64,000 nucleotides of DNA from Microbacterium sp. W4I20 (lineage in GTDB: Bacteria; Actinomycetota; Actinomycetes; Actinomycetales; Microbacteriaceae), in the NCBI RefSeq assembly GCF_030816505.1, contig NZ_JAUSYB010000001.1:3162001-3226000 (forward strand), written 5' to 3'. The notes below the pieces were generated by a model that worked only from the letters and a program-made list of their open reading frames with translations, had not been told where the DNA came from and ran no database searches. Below, one piece after another: positions 60,873 to 64,000 of the stretch. Every line of letters starts with the position of its first letter. Position 1 is the stretch's first letter. The translations under genes and the position numbers were made by a program.

Positions 60873-61670
60873 TCACTCCGGGCGGATGCGCAGCTGCACC
60901 ATCCCGCCGTCGACCTCGATGAAGGTGCCGGTCGTGGAACCGGCCTCCGGCGAGACGAGGTAGGCGACGGCCGCCGCGACCTCCTCGGGCTTGACCAGCC
61001 GTCCGTGCGGCTGCCTCGCCTCGAGCGCGGCGCGCTCGGCGGCGGGGTCGGCTGCCGAATCCAGCAGCCGCCCGACCCACGGGGTGTCGGCCGTGCCCGG
61101 GTTGACGGCGTTCACCCGGATGCCCTCGCGCAGGTGATCGGCGGCCATCGCCCGGGTCAGAGCGGAGACCGCGCCCTTGGAGGCGCTGTACAGGGCGCGC
61201 TGCTGCAGCCCGACGGTGGAGCCGATGGATGCCGTGTTGCAGACCGCGGCGGCCGGTGACTTCCGCAGCCACGGCAGCGCCGCACCGGTGACGCGCGCGA
61301 TGCCGGTGACGTTGATGGAGAGCACGCGAGCCCACTCGTCGTCGTCGTTCGCGGTGATGTCGCCCTGAGCGCCGACGCCGGCGTTGTTGACGACGATGTC
61401 GATTCGGCCGAACCGCTCGGCGACCGCGGCGACGGCGGCATCCACGCTGGCGCGATCCGACACGTCGGCGGCGAATGCGGCGAACGCGGCATCCGCCCCC
61501 GAGGTGTCGCGGTCGAGGACGGCGATCTGCGCGCCGTCCGTATGCAGACGCCGCGCGATCGCGGCGCCGATGCCGGATGCTCCGCCGGTCACGATCGCGA
61601 CCAGCCCTTGAAGCGGTCCCTGCCCTTCGTCTCGCTGCGCTCGCTCAGGAACCGGGGTCGTCTCGGTCAT
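60873..61670 (-). CDS. 2-keto-3-deoxy-L-fuconate dehydrogenase (SDR)
   Basis: The 265-residue SDR has VTGGASGIGAAIARRLHTDG, VVNNAGVGAQGDI, NTASIGSTVGLQQRALYSASKGAVSAL and NPGTADTPWVGRLLD, the last typical of the dehydrogenase acting on 2-keto-3-deoxy-L-fuconate. An in-frame repeat copy forms residues about 6-18 (PVPERAQRDEGQG). Its ATG overlaps the stop of the hydrolase gene (ATGA). Confidence 0.85.
   Translation of the reverse strand: MTETTPVPERAQRDEGQGPLQGLVAIVTGGASGIGAAIARRLHTDGAQIAVLDRDTSGADAAFAAFAADVSDRASVDAAVAAVAERFGRIDIVVNNAGVGAQGDITANDDDEWARVLSINVTGIARVTGAALPWLRKSPAAAVCNTASIGSTVGLQQRALYSASKGAVSALTRAMAADHLREGIRVNAVNPGTADTPWVGRLLDSAADPAAERAALEARQPHGRLVKPEEVAAAVAYLVSPEAGSTTGTFIEVDGGMVQLRIRPE
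61616..61655. repeat. In-frame CCCTTCGTC...GCTCAGG repeat, copy 3 (N-terminus of SDR)
   Basis: Begins GGTCCCTGCCCTTCGTCTCG on the plus strand and ends GCTCAGGAACCGG; a longer variant with an internal CGCTGCGCTCG. It is translated from the minus strand near the protein's start, before the NAD motif. Confidence 0.6.
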
Positions 61671-62527
61671 CTCTGTGCCTCCCATGCCACGAACTCCTGT
61701 CGTTGACGGCCGAGGCCGTCGATCTCGATCTCGACCACGTCGCCGGCGGCGAGGTAGGGGTAGTTGCCCGACAGCGCGACGCCCTGGGGCGTGCCGGTCA
61801 GGATCAGATCGCCCGGCTCGAGCACCACGTACTGCGACAGGTGGTGCACGATGTGCTCGACCGTGAAGATCATGTCGCTGGTGTTCGAGTCCTGCCGCGG
61901 CTCGCCGTTCACGAAGCTCCGGAGGCCCAGCGCCCGGTGATCGACCTCGTCGGGGGTGACCAGCCAGGGACCGGTGGGGTTGAAACCGGCGGCGATCTTG
62001 CCCTTCGACCACTGACCGCCCGAGACGGCCATCTGGAAGTCGCGCTCCGAGACGTCGTTGGCGGCCACGAACCCGGCCACGTGCGCCATCGACTCCTCGG
62101 GGGAATCGAGGTACGAGGCGCGGGCGCCGATCACGATGCCGAGCTCGACCTCCCAGTCGGTCTTCTCACTGCCGCGCGGGATCGTGACGGTATCGTTCGG
62201 GCCGACCACCGTGTTCGGCGTCTTCAGGAAGATGATCGGGATGGTCGGCGGCTCCGAACCCGATTCGGCGGCGTGTGCGGCGTAGTTCATGCCGACGCAG
62301 ATCACCGCGCTAGGCCGGGCGATCGGGGCACCGATGCGGAGCGCCGCGGCACCCTCCAGCTCGGGCAGCTCGCCGGCATCGCGTGCGGCGGTGACGCGGG
62401 CGACGAAGTCACCGGCGAGGAAATCACCGTTCACATCGGATGTCACGGAGCGGAGGTCGAGATAGCGATCGTCCTCGATGAGGACGGGGACCTCGGTCCC
62501 AGGGGTGCCGAGCCGCGCGAACTTCAT
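61667..62527 (-). CDS. 2,4-diketo-3-deoxy-L-fuconate hydrolase (FAH family)
   Basis: The 286-residue fumarylacetoacetate-hydrolase-fold protein has VICVGMNYAAHAAESG, IFLKTPNTVVGPNDTV, DWEVELGIVIG (metal Glu-x-Glu), FVAANDVSERDFQ and GDLILTGTPQGVALS. With its neighbours it should cleave 2,4-diketo-3-deoxy-L-fuconate to pyruvate and lactate. AGGAGAA precedes ATG 62527. An exact ACATCGGATGT lies within its start. Confidence 0.87.
   Translation of the reverse strand: MKFARLGTPGTEVPVLIEDDRYLDLRSVTSDVNGDFLAGDFVARVTAARDAGELPELEGAAALRIGAPIARPSAVICVGMNYAAHAAESGSEPPTIPIIFLKTPNTVVGPNDTVTIPRGSEKTDWEVELGIVIGARASYLDSPEESMAHVAGFVAANDVSERDFQMAVSGGQWSKGKIAAGFNPTGPWLVTPDEVDHRALGLRSFVNGEPRQDSNTSDMIFTVEHIVHHLSQYVVLEPGDLILTGTPQGVALSGNYPYLAAGDVVEIEIDGLGRQRQEFVAWEAQR
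62433..62443. promoter_or_regulatory. Internal ACATCGGATGT, possible auxiliary operator
   Basis: An exact copy of the promoter palindrome, 155 bases away, inside the hydrolase gene about 30 codons from its start. Suggests DNA looping or a roadblock if bound. Confidence 0.45.
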
Positions 62528-62575
62528 GATTCTCCTGATCCGTCATGTGCGGCCGCCTCTCTGCGGCCCGTCTCG

Positions 62576-62605
62576 TTGACAGTATAGACATCGGATGTTT
62601 ACACT
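62576..62605. promoter_or_regulatory. Overlapping divergent fuc promoters with central operator
   Basis: Plus strand: TTGACA (62576-62581), 18-base spacer, TACACT (62600-62605). Minus strand: TATACT (62586-62581) with TTGGAG 17 bases upstream. The palindrome ACATCGGATGT (62588-62598) lies in both spacers, a classic repressor position. Confidence 0.75.
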
Positions 62606-62654
62606 CCAAGTGATCCGCGTGAGGAAAACGATCCCGCGCTTCGAGAGGAACACT

Positions 62655-63950
62655 GTGAGCCGTATCGTCGCCGTCGACACCACCGACATCCGCTTCCCGA
62701 CATCGCTGAGCCTCGACGGCTCCGACGCCATGAATCCCGACCCCGACTACTCGGCGGCTTACGTCGTCGTGCGGACGGATGCCGGGGACGACCTCGAGGG
62801 GCACGCCTTCGTGTTCACGATCGGGCGCGGCAACGACGTGCAGGTGGCCGGCATCGACGCGCTCGCCGGGCACCTCGTCGGACGGGAGCTCGAGCCCCTC
62901 CTCGACGACATGGGCGGCACGTTCCGCGCGATCATCGGCGACTCGCAGCTGCGCTGGCTCGGTCCCGAGAAGGGCGTCATGCATATGGCGATCGGTGCCG
63001 TCATCAACGCGCTGTGGGACCTCAAGGCCAAGCGCGCCGGACTCCCGCTGTGGCAGCTGCTGGCGCGGATGACGCCGGAGGAGCTCGTCGACCTGGTCGA
63101 CTTCCGCTACCTCTCGAACGCGTTGACCCGTGACGATGCGCTCGAGATCCTGCGCGCCGCCGAACCGGGACGCACCGAGCGGGAGCAGCAGCTGATCGCC
63201 ACCGGCTACCCCGGGTACACCACCAGCCCCGGCTGGCTCGGGTACTCCGACGAGAAGCTCGAGCGTCTCGCCCGAGAGGCCATGGATGCCGGCTTCACGC
63301 AGATCAAGCTCAAGGTCGGCGCCGACCTCGACGACGACATCCGCCGATTCCGCAAGGCGCGCGAGGTGTGCGGTCCGGACTTCCCGATCGCGATCGACGC
63401 GAACCAGCGCTGGGAGGTGTCCGAGGCCATCGAGTGGGTGCAGGCGCTCGCCGAGTTCCATCCCGCCTGGGTCGAGGAGCCGACGAGTCCCGACGACGTG
63501 CTCGGGCACGCCGAGATCGCCCGGGGCATCGCACCGATCCGCGTCGCCACGGGCGAGCACGCCCAGAACCGGGTGATCTTCAAGCAGCTCCTGCAGGCGG
63601 AGGCCATCTCGGTCATGCAGATCGACGCCGTGCGCGTGGCCGGCGTCAACGAGAACATCGCGAACCTGCTGCTCGCGGCGAAGTTCGGCATCCCCGTCTG
63701 CCCGCATGCCGGCGGCGTCGGTCTGTGCGAGGCCGTGCAGCACCTGTCGATGTTCGACTTCGTCGCCGTGACCGGCACCCGCGAAGGGCGGATGATCGAG
63801 TTCGTCGACCATCTGCACGAGCACTTCGTCGTGCCCACCGACATCCAGGGCGGGTCGTACATGCCGCCGACCGCGCCGGGCTCCGGCATGGAGATGAAGC
63901 CCGATACCATCGCGACGTACACATGGAGGGGTGAGCATGTCAGCGTCTGA
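62655..63950 (+). CDS. L-fuconate dehydratase (enolase superfamily)
   Basis: The 431-residue enzyme dehydrates L-fuconate to 2-keto-3-deoxy-L-fuconate. GRGND and [10 protein letters not shown] are family marks. From GTG 62655, catalytic Lys218/Lys220 (IKLKVG), metal ligands Asp248, Glu274 and Glu301, and His351 fall at the numbers I recall for the Xanthomonas FucD, which supports both function and start. GAGAGG lies 6 bases before GTG. It stops 14 bases into the next gene. Confidence 0.92.
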   Translation: MSRIVAVDTTDIRFPTSLSLDGSDAMNPDPDYSAAYVVVRTDAGDDLEGHAFVFTIGRGNDVQVAGIDALAGHLVGRELEPLLDDMGGTFRAIIGDSQLRWLGPEKGVMHMAIGAVINALWDLKAKRAGLPLWQLLARMTPEELVDLVDFRYLSNALTRDDALEILRAAEPGRTEREQQLIATGYPGYTTSPGWLGYSDEKLERLAREAMDAGFTQIKLKVGADLDDDIRRFRKAREVCGPDFPIAIDANQRWEVSEAIEWVQALAEFHPAWVEEPTSPDDVLGHAEIARGIAPIRVATGEHAQNRVIFKQLLQAEAISVMQIDAVRVAGVNENIANLLLAAKFGIPVCPHAGGVGLCEAVQHLSMFDFVAVTGTREGRMIEFVDHLHEHFVVPTDIQGGSYMPPTAPGSGMEMKPDTIATYTWRGEHVSV

Positions 63951-64000
63951 GGTCGGGTCGCACAGCACGGGGGCCGACACGCCAGATGTCGGACAGAAGG
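63937..64000 (+). CDS. Start of an unidentified gene, runs off the window
   Basis: ATG 63937 follows GGAGGGG and overlaps the fuconate dehydratase end by 14 bases. Only [21 protein letters not shown] is visible, a hydrophilic N-terminus. By context it could be an L-fucose dehydrogenase or transporter, but nothing in the 21 residues shows this. Confidence 0.5.
   Translation, partial: MSASEVGSHSTGADTPDVGQK

Overview
The window is high-GC actinobacterial chromosome. Protein-level resemblance, the coproporphyrin-type heme cluster and many leaderless genes fit the Microbacteriaceae, most likely Microbacterium; this is inference from gene content, since no rRNA is present. Genes are densely packed with short intergenic gaps. 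No tRNA, rRNA, CRISPR array, insertion sequence or prophage was seen.

Layout. 1-7.9 kb: a partial MFS exporter, a GNAT enzyme, a frameshifted POT peptide transporter, glyS, a WYL regulator divergent from an epoxide hydrolase, a frameshifted DUF1801 gene and an HhH-GPD repair protein. 7.9-19.3 kb: heme biosynthesis (hemA, hemE, coproporphyrinogen oxidase hemY/cgoX, hemQ/chdC, hemC, hemD, hemB, hemL), interrupted by an SDR/ArsR pair and a YtxH/holin-like/DUF3618 envelope trio; the coproporphyrin ferrochelatase gene is not here. 19.3-25 kb: a heptamer tandem repeat, a DUF222-HNH nuclease, a small conserved protein, an ABC ATPase with a very long acidic/His-rich tail, and an acyl-CoA hydrolase. 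25-29 kb: an asymmetric heterodimeric ABC exporter, possibly behind a leader peptide. 29-34 kb: a membrane-anchored S11 peptidase-like protein and a TPP-riboswitch-controlled YkoEDC thiamine ECF importer.

34-50 kb: mixed metabolism and regulation (phosphotransferase-like protein, two SDRs, TSUP permease with a secreted ankyrin protein, KDPG aldolase, a membrane L7/L12-like protein, rlmN, a LysR-hbdH-hydrolase locus, a TetR-quinone reductase pair, DUF4407, a MocR regulator, an aldo/keto reductase). 50.5-55.9 kb: a FadR-type regulator divergent from an operon of a class V aminotransferase and a sugar-type ABC importer lacking its ATPase. 56-59 kb: double-ACT protein, cysteine-synthase-like enzyme, Pro-rich membrane protein, cupin. 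59.1-64 kb: a FadR-type regulator with L-fuconolactonase, 2-keto-3-deoxy-L-fuconate dehydrogenase, diketo-deoxyfuconate hydrolase and L-fuconate dehydratase, that is, most of the non-phosphorylating L-fucose pathway.

The strongest non-gene signals are: (i) about 25 genes with a -10-like hexamer ending 6-7 nt before the start codon, implying leaderless mRNAs; (ii) families of long intergenic palindromes with nearly identical arms at unrelated sites; (iii) a short CCCTTCGTC...GCTCAGG repeat translated in frame inside three enzymes; (iv) an exact ACATCGGATGT palindrome in the spacer of overlapping divergent fuc promoters and again 155 bp away inside the hydrolase gene.
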